Below are positions 1 through 8,764 of a DNA stretch of 64,000 nucleotides, piece by piece (the first letter of the stretch is position 1; each line of letters begins with the position of its first letter). Source of the stretch: Bilifractor porci (GTDB taxonomy: Bacteria > Bacillota > Clostridia > Lachnospirales > Lachnospiraceae); assembly GCF_009696005.1 (NCBI RefSeq), contig NZ_VUMV01000008.1, forward strand, positions 62,001 through 126,000, in the 5' to 3' direction. Under the pieces are notes generated by a model that had not been told where the DNA came from, searched no databases, and worked only from the letters and a program-made list of their open reading frames with translations. Both the position numbers and the translations under genes were made by a program.

Positions 1-278
1 GTTCCGTTTGTATCCGTAATCTGATGAATGTCCTTTTTCTCCACCAGGACTGCCGACACCTCCGGCGCCGCGGCCGTCCGGGGCATGTTGGCAAACACAG
101 CTGCCGCTGCGACAAGAACAACCGCTCCCACCGCGGAAGGAATCACCCAACGGTTCTTTTTCCCCTTCCCCGGTTTCCTGTCCGAAGATTTTCTGTCCAG
201 ATCTTCTACCGTCTCTTCTCCCTCAAGAAGCTGCGCATACGGATCCGCAGCAGAATTGATCCTTTTCTCTGTGCTCAT
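1..278 (-). CDS. Membrane fusion (HlyD/RND-adaptor-like) protein, partial
   Basis: Only the N-terminal part, about 92 residues, is in the window; the gene continues past position 1. Its ATG (278-276) overlaps the TGA of the upstream ABC ATPase in an ATGA junction, so the two are translationally coupled. A charged cytoplasmic segment of about 45 residues is followed by one hydrophobic helix (VIPSAVGAVVLVAAAAVF) and then a short stretch ending in VLVEKKDIHQ, typical of where the periplasmic-adaptor beta-barrel begins. Inference: adaptor of a MacAB-type ABC exporter with the adjacent ATPase; a permease would be expected further downstream. The family call rests on architecture and context. Confidence 0.65.
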   Translation of the reverse strand, partial: MSTEKRINSAADPYAQLLEGEETVEDLDRKSSDRKPGKGKKNRWVIPSAVGAVVLVAAAAVFANMPRTAAAPEVSAVLVEKKDIHQITDTNG

Positions 279-964
279 AATCCCCTCTCTCTGTCTTCTA
301 TTACACGGCCATCCGCAATGCGGATAATTCTGTCCGCGTTTTCTGCCACCTTCTGGTCATGTGTAATCAGGATGACTGTTTTTCCCGCCTGATGAATCTT
401 TCCGAAAATATTCATAATCTCCCTGCTGGAAGATGAATCCAGGTTTCCGGTCGGCTCATCCGCCAGGATCACCGGAGGCCGCACAACCAGCGCCCTGGCA
501 ATCGCCACCCGCTGCTGCTGTCCTCCCGAAAGCTGGGACGGCAGGTGATCCATCCTCTGTTCCAGCCCGACCAGGGTAAGCGCCGCTTCCGCAAGCCGTT
601 CCCGCGTCCCCCGCCTGACCCTGCGGTAAACCAGCGGAAGTTCAACATTCTTCCGGGCGGTAAGAGCGGGGATCAGATTAAATCCCTGAAACACAAACCC
701 GATCTCCCTGCTCCGGATCCTGGAGAGCTCATTGTCATTCAGCCTTCCCACATCACACCCGTTAATCATAAGCCTTCCCGATGTGGGCACATCCAGGCAC
801 CCCAGAAGGTTCAGCAGGGTGGATTTGCCCGAACCGGACTGGCCGATAATCGCCACATATTCCCCATGGTCAATCCGCAGCGTGACATGATCCAGCGCAC
901 GCACCTCACTCTCACCCGGATTATAAATTTTCGTCAGATCCAGTGCCTCAATAAACGAAGCCAT
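275..964 (-). CDS. ABC transporter ATP-binding protein (MacB/LolD type)
   Basis: About 229 residues. Walker [10 protein letters not shown] lies near residue 40, the Q-loop in [11 protein letters not shown], the signature [15 protein letters not shown] near residue 143, Walker [13 protein letters not shown], and an H-loop THD. These are the complete motifs of the MacB/LolD/FtsE subfamily, which powers export or lipoprotein extraction at the cytoplasmic face of the membrane. The ATG at 964 is preferred over an upstream in-frame ATG (1009) because AGGAG lies about 8 bases before it. It overlaps the adaptor gene downstream. Substrate unknown; bacitracin-type or peptide exporters share this fold. 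Confidence 0.9.
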   Translation of the reverse strand: MASFIEALDLTKIYNPGESEVRALDHVTLRIDHGEYVAIIGQSGSGKSTLLNLLGCLDVPTSGRLMINGCDVGRLNDNELSRIRSREIGFVFQGFNLIPALTARKNVELPLVYRRVRRGTRERLAEAALTLVGLEQRMDHLPSQLSGGQQQRVAIARALVVRPPVILADEPTGNLDSSSSREIMNIFGKIHQAGKTVILITHDQKVAENADRIIRIADGRVIEDRERGL

Positions 965-1036
965 ATCCTTTTCTCCTGTCAGGGATTCCGCACCATCCCG
1001 GAGCCACATCTCTGCCGCAGCCGGTAAACACTCTGG

Positions 1037-1672
1037 TTACTGCCGGCCGTCCGGTTTCTGTAAGCTCTCCGGATTTTCTGCGCCGCCCTTATCCGTTTGA
1101 CCGCCCTCGTAAGTCTGCTGCTGCCCCCGCATCTCCAGAAGCGGATCCCACCCTTCCGGCATGGACTCAATCTGCTCCTTATTTTTCAGGGAAGCCGCCA
1201 ACAGCAGAAGCGGAAACAAAAGCTGGATGATGACTCCCACCACCGTTCCGATGACAGAAACTGCCGTCATGGCAGAGCCTGCCAATGCCCCGGTATCACT
1301 CAGCCCCGCGGACTGCAGGATATCGTTCGTCATGGCAGCAGTAGCCTCCGAAACCGCCGGGGTAATAAAAAGAATACTGATCAGGGTAGTTATCAGAAGA
1401 ATCAGAAATGTCCATATGGCCGTAAGATACATGAATCGGACCTTATCCGGACGCCTGCTGTTCCGGATCCCCGCGATCCCGGCAAACAGAAGCACCGCCC
1501 CTTCCAGCAGGCCAAATAGAATGGTTAAACCTATCACCGCGGAAGACGCACCGTAACTGATCAGTTTCAGATCCGTGGATATAGAAAATAAAGTGCTGAC
1601 CAGCGACAGCGCCCCGAAAATCAAACAAAAAGCCGCTGACACCTTCATCAGCACAGAACCTTTCATCTTCAT
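1037..1672 (-). CDS. Four-helix integral membrane protein of unknown function
   Basis: About 211 residues. Four hydrophobic segments are visible (roughly residues 8-30, 43-65, 84-105 and 147-168), followed by a hydrophilic, glutamine- and glycine-rich cytoplasmic tail ending in PDGRQ. No catalytic motif is seen. The ATG at 1672 sits 8 bases after GGGAGGTG and is preferred to the GTG at 1681, which lies inside that ribosome binding site. It is upstream of the ABC exporter genes on the same strand with a 70-bp gap, so it may be co-transcribed. Function not recognised. Confidence 0.7.
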   Translation of the reverse strand: MKMKGSVLMKVSAAFCLIFGALSLVSTLFSISTDLKLISYGASSAVIGLTILFGLLEGAVLLFAGIAGIRNSRRPDKVRFMYLTAIWTFLILLITTLISILFITPAVSEATAAMTNDILQSAGLSDTGALAGSAMTAVSVIGTVVGVIIQLLFPLLLLAASLKNKEQIESMPEGWDPLLEMRGQQQTYEGGQTDKGGAENPESLQKPDGRQ

Positions 1673-1926
1673 AGAATTCACCTCCCATTCTTTCTAAACA
1701 GCTGCTCCATATGTCTCCATATCTGAAGCTTTCTTTTTGATTGTATCATGCGCAAGTGATTATTTCCAATATTTTAATTATATAGGTGTACAATTAACCT
1801 GGAGGACATGCAGATTTCATCGCGGTGTGTAAAATGCGAAGCAGCAAGCGTTTCTTACTTACTGCTTCGCAGACAAATGGCATTGTTATTGAATGACATC
1901 GCTTTTCTAATGTCAGCGCAGCTCCT

Positions 1927-2400
1927 TTATTCTGTATCTTTTCCGGCAAGATATCGATAGCAGACAGCGGCTGCCGCTCCTCCCACAAGCGGAGCAATGA
2001 TAAAGATCCAAAGCACACGAACCGGTTCCCCGTTCCCACTGACGGCGGCGGCAAGAGCTGGACCGATGGAGCGCGCCGGATTGACCGATGTCCCGGTCAG
2101 ACCGATTCCCAGAATATGAACAAGCGTAAGGGTGAGGCCGATCACCAGGCCGCCAAGAGAACCATGCCCCGCTTTTTTGGAAGTCACACCCAAAACAGTA
2201 AGGACAAAAACAAAGGTCAGGACCACTTCTACCAGGAAACCGGCACCAGCCGAATTATTTAAGCCGGTAATCGCATTTGATCCGTAAGCGCCCGTCTTGT
2301 CGCTCAAATTCCCCCAGGCAAAGATCCCCATCAGCAGAAAGCTTCCGCAGACAGCACCCAGGCATGACAATATCTTTACACAACGTAAATATTCTGTCTT
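1927..2400 (-). pseudogene. Aquaporin/MIP channel, 5'-truncated
   Basis: The open frame encodes the second half of a major intrinsic protein: TM3 to TM6, including the second NPA box (NPARSIGPALAAA) and GLVIGLTLTLVHILGIGLTG. MIP proteins are about 230 residues; here about 150 remain and the first NPA box and TM1-2 are absent. Homology-like sequence can be followed upstream to an in-frame TGA at 2403-2401, before which the family pattern is lost, so this is a 5' deletion or frameshift rather than a short gene. No ribosome binding site precedes any start. Probably non-functional. Confidence 0.75.
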
Positions 2401-2541
2401 TCACTGCATGTTACCCGCTCTTATCAGGATGCATGACGTTTTCACTTTTCCTTCAATAAATAAAGCCTCCTATCATGAAACACATCATAGAAGGCCTGTA
2501 AATATGAATTTTTATCAATATTATTAAGCATATTCTCCGAT

Positions 2542-2563
2542 GAGAGTTAACTGAGAGTTAACT
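2542..2563. repeat. Short tandem repeat in intergenic region
   Basis: Two perfect copies of an 11-bp unit (GAGAGTTAACT) in direct tandem, followed by a partial GAG. It lies in the roughly 210-bp gap between the aquaporin relic and the uroporphyrinogen decarboxylase-like gene. Each unit contains GTTAAC, a self-complementary hexamer. Role unknown; it may be replication slippage. Confidence 0.6.
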
Positions 2564-2614
2564 GAGCCATTACTGCACCATCACAGATTCTCGCTGCATA
2601 ACCGCTGATACTAA

Positions 2615-3661
2615 TTACATATATCCTTTTTTCTCAGACTGCAGCGGCATTCTGCTGATCTCGTCCCGGTTGATATGAAAATGCTCCACATTATAGTCAT
2701 CGATAGCCTTGAAAATTGTCTCATATACGCCATCGTAAATAGAGCCTGGGCCTCCCTGGGCTACACATGGGATATAGCCACGCGGATCCATATGATCGAG
2801 CCACGCATAAACGCGCCTGTGAATATCCTCCGCATTCCAGTCCGGGCGATCATAGTCGGCACCATCAAAGCCTCCCATAAAGGCGATCTGCCCGATATTT
2901 TCTTCCCGCAGTTTCGGAATATTATTGGATGTCATACAGCCCTGCCAGACATCAATACCCATCTCTTTCATGCAGGGTACCAGTGTGGCAGCGTAGCTGT
3001 CCGAATGGTGAATGATCAGCTCACAGCCATGTGATTTATAATAGCCATAGATTTCTTTATAGGGTTCAACATAGAATTCCGCCCACATATCCGGACTCAT
3101 AAAAGTGCTCGTCCGGCTGCCCAGATCATCATGATGGAACAATGCATCCGGGTGCAGCTTATCACAAATCAGCTCAGCAAGCCGCATCTCGTAGTCAGCC
3201 AGATAGCGGATCAGTTCATGCATCTCATCCTCATACTCCAGCAGGTTCATCATGGTATGTGTCATCTCTCCCAGGTGATGGCACATCTCAAAAAGTCCTG
3301 GCGCCACAAAGGCCGCCTTGTAGGCCTTTGTGGTATCAACAGAATCATATATCTTTCGAAACATGTCCCATTCTTCCTGTGGGAAATCCAGAGAAGGTGC
3401 GTGTACATAATCACGCCAGTGGGTAATATCCTTGATAACAACTTTTTCTGGTGTATGTACCGGGAACGGTCCCGGCGCATTGTCCGGGAAACTGTTTGTA
3501 ACGCCCCATGCATTAACTACATCTGACTCACCCTTCTTTGGAAACGGGCTATGAATCATTGATGGATTTAGGCAGAGCCTTAACGCCTCATACTGATTGA
3601 CAAAACGATCCGGGTGACCGCCTTTGGCGGCTTCATAGAAATTTTTTCTCGCTGTCAGCAT
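2615..3661 (-). CDS. Uroporphyrinogen decarboxylase (URO-D) family protein
   Basis: About 348 residues from an ATG preceded by AGGAGG (AGGAGGAAAATT-ATG); upstream in-frame ATGs have no ribosome binding site. The sequence resembles the URO-D/methyltransferase superfamily in its C-terminal half: HHSDSY, DVWQGCMTSNNIPKL, MGGFDGADYD, and a C-terminal AQGGPGSIYDGVYETIFKAI typical of this TIM barrel. In Clostridia many members are not haem enzymes but corrinoid methyltransferases (MtaA/CmuA-like) or decarboxylases acting on small aromatic or methylated compounds. The MFS transporter immediately upstream supports a catabolic uptake-and-conversion pair. Substrate unknown. Confidence 0.8.
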   Translation of the reverse strand: MLTARKNFYEAAKGGHPDRFVNQYEALRLCLNPSMIHSPFPKKGESDVVNAWGVTNSFPDNAPGPFPVHTPEKVVIKDITHWRDYVHAPSLDFPQEEWDMFRKIYDSVDTTKAYKAAFVAPGLFEMCHHLGEMTHTMMNLLEYEDEMHELIRYLADYEMRLAELICDKLHPDALFHHDDLGSRTSTFMSPDMWAEFYVEPYKEIYGYYKSHGCELIIHHSDSYAATLVPCMKEMGIDVWQGCMTSNNIPKLREENIGQIAFMGGFDGADYDRPDWNAEDIHRRVYAWLDHMDPRGYIPCVAQGGPGSIYDGVYETIFKAIDDYNVEHFHINRDEISRMPLQSEKKGYM

Positions 3662-3782
3662 AATTTTCCTCCTATCCCTGTTCAGGGATACGTCTTTACA
3701 GCTGCTTTCCCTACCCATAATTGTAAACACACGTAAAAAGCCATATAGGGTACTCGACTATCAATCTTTTAATGGGTTCAGG

Positions 3783-4994
3783 TTACTGTTTGTCCGCCTT
3801 CTTACCTTTTGGCAGATAAACAAAAAACGACAATGCAAAAACAATCAGATCACCAACAAAGGCGACTACAAATTTGTAATGCACATCCGCGCCATTGCCA
3901 CAGACCAGCTGGGTCAAAAAGGCGATGACATAGATTGCAACGACCATACCGGCATTCATAAAGCCGGAGAAAACCGACAATGCCTTTCCGTATTTCGCGC
4001 CCGGCGCCAGCTCCTGCAGATATTCCAGGATATACGGGTTTGCCCCCATCATGGCAAAGCCAAGCAAAATACCGGCCACATACACACCAATGAGACTATC
4101 TGTAATAAACACAGCAATTGCAAGACCAATCACACTCAAGCCCATCATGCACGGAACCGTGAAGCGTTTGAGTACTTTGGAATATACCCCGTATAACAAT
4201 CCTGCAAAAATGCCTCCGATTGTCACGCAGCTGGCCGCGACGCCTGCCTCTGCCGCCGTCCCCAGCTTATAGGTAGAAATAACGTACTCTGAGCAGTTCG
4301 TGCCAAAGCAATACAGCCAAAGGAAGAAAAAGAAATAGTGAATAGAAAGAATCCATACTCTGGCCATGCCGCCTTTAGATGTTTCCTGATGCTTCTCAGC
4401 GGCAGGTGCCGCAGCGCTTCCCTCAGGTGTTACATTTGGCAGAAGAATAAGTTCCAGAATAATGGCGATCAGGTAATAGAAAAAGAGCAGATAAGCATTC
4501 TGCCACCTCACATTTGCAATAACACCGCCGACTGTCGTAAAGACCACTCCGCCGATGCTCATGACCGCCGTACCAATCCCGATCAGGCTTCCCCGTTTTT
4601 TGTCATCCGGAACTGCCTCCATCAGAAGAAGACCAAAAATTGTATTCATAGATCCCTGATTGAAGCCCGCCAGACCGGAAGCACAGATCAATACCGCGAT
4701 CGGCACTCTGCCTCCGCCCATCCAAAAGATAATGCCATACAGCAAAAGAGCTGCCTGAGCAAAAATCAACAGACGTTTTGCCGGAATCTTACGGTTCAGC
4801 ATGCCTACAAAGAAAGCATAGATTGTTCCAATAAGCGCCGGTCCCACAAGTACGGACTGCACCGTGACCGGGGAAACATCCGGGTAAGATTGCATAATCT
4901 TTGCCAGAATTCCCATCGTCATATTTGTGGCCATCGCAGCCACGCAGAAAATCAGGATACCAATCAACGACTTCTTATGGATTGCCTTATTCAT
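3783..4994 (-). CDS. MFS transporter
   Basis: 403 residues with about 12 hydrophobic helices and a central hydrophilic loop rich in Ala/Pro/Glu (around residues 193-210). The ATG is preceded by GAGGAGGTGTTAAC. The first half has major-facilitator character, including a short basic loop (MLNRKIPAKR) between helices 2 and 3 where the signature loop lies. It is upstream of, and probably co-transcribed with, the URO-D family gene (gap about 120 bp), so it may import that enzyme's substrate. It is divergent from an XRE regulator at 5313. Confidence 0.85.
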   Translation of the reverse strand: MNKAIHKKSLIGILIFCVAAMATNMTMGILAKIMQSYPDVSPVTVQSVLVGPALIGTIYAFFVGMLNRKIPAKRLLIFAQAALLLYGIIFWMGGGRVPIAVLICASGLAGFNQGSMNTIFGLLLMEAVPDDKKRGSLIGIGTAVMSIGGVVFTTVGGVIANVRWQNAYLLFFYYLIAIILELILLPNVTPEGSAAAPAAEKHQETSKGGMARVWILSIHYFFFFLWLYCFGTNCSEYVISTYKLGTAAEAGVAASCVTIGGIFAGLLYGVYSKVLKRFTVPCMMGLSVIGLAIAVFITDSLIGVYVAGILLGFAMMGANPYILEYLQELAPGAKYGKALSVFSGFMNAGMVVAIYVIAFLTQLVCGNGADVHYKFVVAFVGDLIVFALSFFVYLPKGKKADKQ

Positions 4995-5138
4995 GTTAAC
5001 ACCTCCTCATTTATGCTTTGTTTATTAAATTCAAGTATATAGTTGATAGTATTTTTATAAAATATCCGTAAAGTACAATATTTTCAGATATATTCGTCTT
5101 AATTTTGTGCATTGGACCTTCCCGGTAAATTCTCTTGA

Positions 5139-5204
5139 TAAACACCCGTCTTATATCTGACACCATTCCTGGTAAACACCCACAGACTAAAATTTACTGA
5201 CACC
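5139..5204. promoter_or_regulatory. Paired direct repeats in a divergent promoter region
   Basis: The 318-bp gap between the minus-strand MFS gene and the plus-strand XRE gene holds TAAACACCC twice (5139-5147 and 5173-5181) and CTGACACC twice (5157-5164 and 5197-5204), in the same order and strand. This arrangement could be a tandem operator for the neighbouring XRE regulator. No convincing sigma-A promoter was picked out. The rest of the gap shows nothing else. Confidence 0.4.
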
Positions 5205-5312
5205 GATAATCCCAAGAAATAATATAGTTTTGCAAATAACTACCTATATAATTTCAACCGCCGGTTTAGTGACAACCCGGAATAACCGCAGTACAATAAA
5301 AGGACATGGATC

Positions 5313-5765
5313 ATGGAAGGGGCGCATGATATGCAGAATAATTCTAAGAGAAAATACCCTGTAAAACGCATGGACATCTCCATCAATATGGAGAAAACCG
5401 GTGCGCACATTAAGCGCGCCATTAAGGAAAGCGGGTATTCGATGCGCGAAATCATGGAGATTACGGGAATTACCACAGAGCAGACCATTTACAAATGGTA
5501 CAGCGGGAAGTCTATTCCCTCGCTGGAGACGCAGATCATCCTCTGCAGGCTTCTAGGATTAAAAATAACAGAGCTCCTCGTCATCGACGGGGAGCTTGAT
5601 TTTTTCCGGGGGCGTTTTTTCGAGGGACGTCTTTTTCCGGAAACCTCCGACAAACATAAAAAAATTGCGCCGATAAATCCGGATCTTCACGCAAAGAACC
5701 CGCTCCGACGCCTCCTGAACTGCCGGGAAGAGCTTTTTCTTCCCTTTCAACTGCAAGTTCAGTGA
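5313..5765 (+). CDS. XRE-family helix-turn-helix regulator
   Basis: 150 residues. A helix-turn-helix domain covers about residues 28-90 (GAHIKRAIKESGYSMREIME, followed by the recognition helix region TTEQTIYKWYSGKSIPSLE and LLGLKITELLV). The C-terminal 55 residues are basic and unrecognised. A second ATG seven codons in (5331) is an alternative start; GGAAGGGG lies before it. The divergent position suggests it controls the MFS/URO-D genes, which is inference. Confidence 0.75.
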   Translation: MEGAHDMQNNSKRKYPVKRMDISINMEKTGAHIKRAIKESGYSMREIMEITGITTEQTIYKWYSGKSIPSLETQIILCRLLGLKITELLVIDGELDFFRGRFFEGRLFPETSDKHKKIAPINPDLHAKNPLRRLLNCREELFLPFQLQVQ

Positions 5766-5800
5766 CCTGCGCCTCCCCGGATACTAATGTTATGATACCA

Positions 5801-5996
5801 GGGTCAAAAGGTCTTAACGCCTTCGTGCTTGCACGAAAAGGCGTTTGACCTTGGGCCCCGTCCCGACATGAGCAAGAAGCAGAATCCTTGTTTTGTAAGG
5901 ATTCTGCGAGATTACGAATGGCGGGAGGATTGCAGGAATTGCGAAGCAATGAAGCAATCCGAGGGTATCATTGGGGGGCAAAATACCTTTTGACCC
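5801..5996. repeat. Inverted-repeat-bounded noncoding element, about 196 bp
   Basis: The ends match as inverted repeats in 14 of 15 bases: GGGTCAAAAGGTCTT at 5801-5815 and AATACCTTTTGACCC at 5982-5996. Inside are further hairpins: AACGCCTT..AAGGCGTT around 5816-5847 and AGAATCCT..AGGATTCT around 5880-5906. No ORF is convincing. It could be a MITE-like or REP-like repeat, or a structured transcript or terminator complex after the XRE gene. No second copy was found in the window. Confidence 0.45.
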
Positions 5997-6044
5997 CCAA
6001 CATCATATGGAATACACCATTGCATGATTTCCGAGGTATGCATC

Positions 6045-6614
6045 ATGAATCTTCCTGTCTCTGTATCACAAAAAGAACTTCTGGATGTTCTTCTGAATAT
6101 TTCCCCCGTCCGCCCCGTCTATATCTGGGGCGCACCCGGCATCGGCAAATCCGCGCTCGTCGAAAAGTTCGCGGAAGAAGTCGGCATGCCCTGCGTTTCT
6201 CTTCTGGGCAGCCAACTGGCTCCAGAGGATATTATCGGCATTCCACAGATACAGGATGGCGTCTCTGCTTTTCTTCCGCCCAAAATGATTGCCGGAAAAG
6301 ATCCGTATATCCTCTTTCTGGATGAGCTGAACGACTGCTCGCAGGAGGTCCAGAAAGCCTTTTACAGCCTGATCTACGAGAGGCGCGTCGGGGAATACCA
6401 TCTGCCGGAGGGCAGCATTGTGATCGGCGCCGGAAACCGTTCCTCTGACAATGCGATCGTTAAGACCATGTCGTCCGCTCTGTTAAACCGTATGTTTCAT
6501 GTCCAGCTTAAGCCCAATGTAAACGAGTGGCTCGCCTGGGCCTATGAAGCAGGTCTTCACCCCTTTGTAACCGCCTGGACACGTTCCGCGGCTGGGGGAA
6601 GGGCGATATTCTAA
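6045..6614 (+). pseudogene. MoxR-type AAA ATPase, N-terminal half
   Basis: The ATG at 6045 follows GAGG at 8-base spacing. Residues 1-165 are a good MoxR/AAA module: Walker A WGAPGIGKSALVEK, Walker B FLDELNDC, sensor-like GAGNRSSDNAIVKTMSSALLNR. After AWAYEAGLHPFV the frame drifts and stops at 6612-6614. A full protein of this type is about 350-400 residues, so the C-terminal half is gone. The next frame from 6581 reads as the middle of the VWA partner, so a deletion appears to have fused the two genes out of frame. MoxR ATPases work with VWA proteins as metal-insertion or assembly chaperones. Confidence 0.75.
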
Positions 6615-7318
6615 GCGGAAAAAGCCGCCTCTCTGACCGGTCACGCGGCGTGTCTCTGGATGATTTCTTCCGCAATACACTGCTGTCCGGCCTGGAATAC
6701 CAGCTGGATTCCGGAAGGGGGACGATTCCCGCGGGGATGATCCAGGAGATCCGCGCCCTTGCCATGCCGCCGATTCGGTGGGATGTCCGGCTGGCATACT
6801 GGTTTGATGAAAATATCCTTACCCAGGAGAAACACCTCTCCTACGCGCATCCGAGCCGCAGGCAGGCCTCTTCGCCAACGATCCCCAGGCCGCGGTATAT
6901 CCGAACCGAGACAGAAAAAATGGCATCGACCTTCGGCGTCGTCATTGACACCTCCGGATCCATGTCCGCGGAAAATATCGGGAAAGCGCTTGGCTCTATC
7001 GCAAGCTATGCCGCATCGAAGGATGTGCCGGCTGTACGTGTCATTTTCTGCGATGCGGACGCCTATGACGCGGGCTATCTCGATACGGATCAGATCGCCG
7101 GCAGGGTCAAGGTGGTCGGCCGCGGCGGCACCAGATTACAGCCGGCGGTTAATCTTCTGGAAAACGCAAAAGATTTTCCGAAGGACAGCCCGATCCTTCT
7201 GATCACAGACGGATGGATCGAAGATCATTTGACGATCCGCCGGCGCCACGCCTTTCTGCCGCCGGCCGGAAGGTCTCTGCCCTTTCGGCCCAAAGGAGAG
7301 GTTTTCTTCTTCAGCTGA
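6581..7318 (+). pseudogene. VWA-like (DUF2201-type) protein, C-terminal part
   Basis: The open frame runs from the deletion junction at about 6581 (FRGWGKGDILSGKS) to a natural C-terminus (LPFRPKGEVFFFS). It contains RGVSLDDFFRNTLLSGLE, a linker, and a von Willebrand A-like domain with the MIDAS start FGVVIDTSGSMS, followed by GRGGTRLQPAVN and ITDGWIEDHL. The N-terminal metallopeptidase-like half, normally about 200 residues, is missing. It overlaps the MoxR fragment in another frame. An internal GTG at 6650 could start a 222-residue product, but no good ribosome binding site is seen. Confidence 0.7.
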
Positions 7319-7362
7319 AATTCCAGACATTTTACCACTGCCCGGATCGCTAAGAGAACGCA

Positions 7363-7887
7363 TTAATCTGGCAATGAAACGCCTTCAACATTCACATGAT
7401 CCCATTTGTACAATTCAGAGAACTTCTGCTCCTCTGTATCATACATATACAAAACGCAAGGATCCCACCAGTTCACATCCAGCTTCACAAGCGCAAAATA
7501 TTTTTCCTGAAGAGGGATGAAGTCTGCTTCATAAATATTGTGCTCTGCATTGTCTGCGATCCACTGCATGAACTTAATGATGTTTTCATCCGGTTCTATC
7601 TCGTTGCCATCCTCATCGGTCAGTTTTGTATCGACTAACGTGACCGCGATTTTATTATCTTCGATAATCCCCGAAAAATCAGTGAAATCCGCCTGATAAA
7701 TGGTATCCGCTTCCGGCGTGAACTTGTCTGTCTTTTTTACTTTTCCGTCCTCATAGACCATCTCATAGCTCTGGGTGCCGTCATCCGGAGAGGATGTGAC
7801 AACTCTGGCCACAGGTACTCCATGACTTCCGCAGCCTCCAGCCGTAAGCAACGCGCAGATTGCCGCAATAATAACCATTCTTTTCAT
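7363..7887 (-). CDS. Putative lipoprotein of unknown function
   Basis: About 174 residues. The ATG at 7887 follows GGAGG at 6 bases. A signal peptide with positive start and hydrophobic core ends in the lipobox LLTAGGC (Cys near residue 19), predicting lipid attachment on the outer face of the membrane. The mature part is acidic, with EDGKVKKTDKF and a tryptophan-rich NWWDPCVLYMYD segment. No domain is recognised. It is monocistronic, between the VWA relic and the ACT-domain gene. The 207 bp upstream (7888-8094) show no gene. Confidence 0.7.
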   Translation of the reverse strand: MKRMVIIAAICALLTAGGCGSHGVPVARVVTSSPDDGTQSYEMVYEDGKVKKTDKFTPEADTIYQADFTDFSGIIEDNKIAVTLVDTKLTDEDGNEIEPDENIIKFMQWIADNAEHNIYEADFIPLQEKYFALVKLDVNWWDPCVLYMYDTEEQKFSELYKWDHVNVEGVSLPD

Positions 7888-8094
7888 GAGAATCCTCCAC
7901 AAGATATATTTCTATGTGCCGGATTGATTAATTCTTACAATTCTTTATTCCTCTTCCCTATGGATTATTCCAGAGAACAACACCGACGGAAGTTACGGTG
8001 ATGGAAGTACGCGCTCATCTGTACTGCTAAGTACTTTATCTGCTTGCTCAACATAGTCACGCATATGCATCGGATTATGGCGTATCGCCTGAAT

Positions 8095-8460
8095 TTATGC
8101 TACTGTATATCCTTCTGATGCCAAGGCATTTAATGCCCTGGCAAAGTTTTCTTCCTTTACAAGAATATAATCTGTGTTGTATGTGGAAACCGCAAAGATG
8201 CCTATTTTATGATCAGCAAGAATACCTGACAACTTTGACAGAATTCCTATCAGAGAAAAATCCAGCGTCCCCTGAATACGAAAACCTTTCCATCCATCAT
8301 CTCGCTCAACGGTCTCAGCCGGTGTATCTTCAGTTTTGCAAACCAGAGAGATCTCTTCATCCGTTTTGCCTATAAAATAAAACTCAGATGCCATGTCGAT
8401 GTCTGAGACATTTTGTACTTTACAAACAGTCAGGTTATGTTCCATCTTTTTCAATTCCAT
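8095..8460 (-). CDS. ACT-domain protein
   Basis: About 121 residues; the ATG at 8460 follows AAGGAG. The C-terminal half (FRIQGTLDFSLIGILSKLSGILADHKIGIFAVSTYNTDYILVKEENFARALNALASEGY) is a clear ACT fold of the short stand-alone type (COG3603-like), with an N-terminal tandem module. ACT domains bind amino acids or similar ligands and regulate metabolic enzymes; the target here is unknown. It lies downstream of the YaaA fragment and Bcp on the same strand. Confidence 0.8.
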   Translation of the reverse strand: MELKKMEHNLTVCKVQNVSDIDMASEFYFIGKTDEEISLVCKTEDTPAETVERDDGWKGFRIQGTLDFSLIGILSKLSGILADHKIGIFAVSTYNTDYILVKEENFARALNALASEGYTVA

Positions 8461-8522
8461 TCGGCCTATTCTCCTTCGCAAATTCTGAGAAGGTCTGCCC
8501 CCTCATTTACAGCCATGCGCCA

Positions 8523-8764
8523 TTATTTTTGAGCAAGCAGCGCCGGAGTCAGGTTTCTGCACAAATCCATCTCCGCAAATTGCGCAGCACACTGTTCCGC
8601 GATCTTATCGCTGCATGCCCACAGATTTTTCTGTTTCTCATAAGAAAGAGCGCAGCTCCAGTCTTTCAGGGCTGCGGTCTTTCAAGAAACACCGGAAGCC
8701 TTGCGCTGGCAAGAGTATCTGTATCTGTCCGCATCTTCTTCGCCGGGGAAATGATGATTCTCAT
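8523..8764 (-). pseudogene. YaaA (DUF328) peroxide-stress protein, decayed fragment
   Basis: Translating from ATG 8764 gives MRIIISPAKKMRTDTDTLA. After a frame break near residue 29 the pattern continues as LSYEKQKNLWACSDKIAEQ and NLTPALLAQK, then a stop. This matches, piece by piece, the first 85 or so residues of the intact YaaA at 45425-46195 (MRIIISPAKQMRVDTDSF, LSYEEQKTLWACNDKIARQ, NLTPALLAY). Two thirds of the gene is missing. Its ATG overlaps the TGA of bcp (ATGA), showing it was once in a bcp-yaaA operon. Confidence 0.85.
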
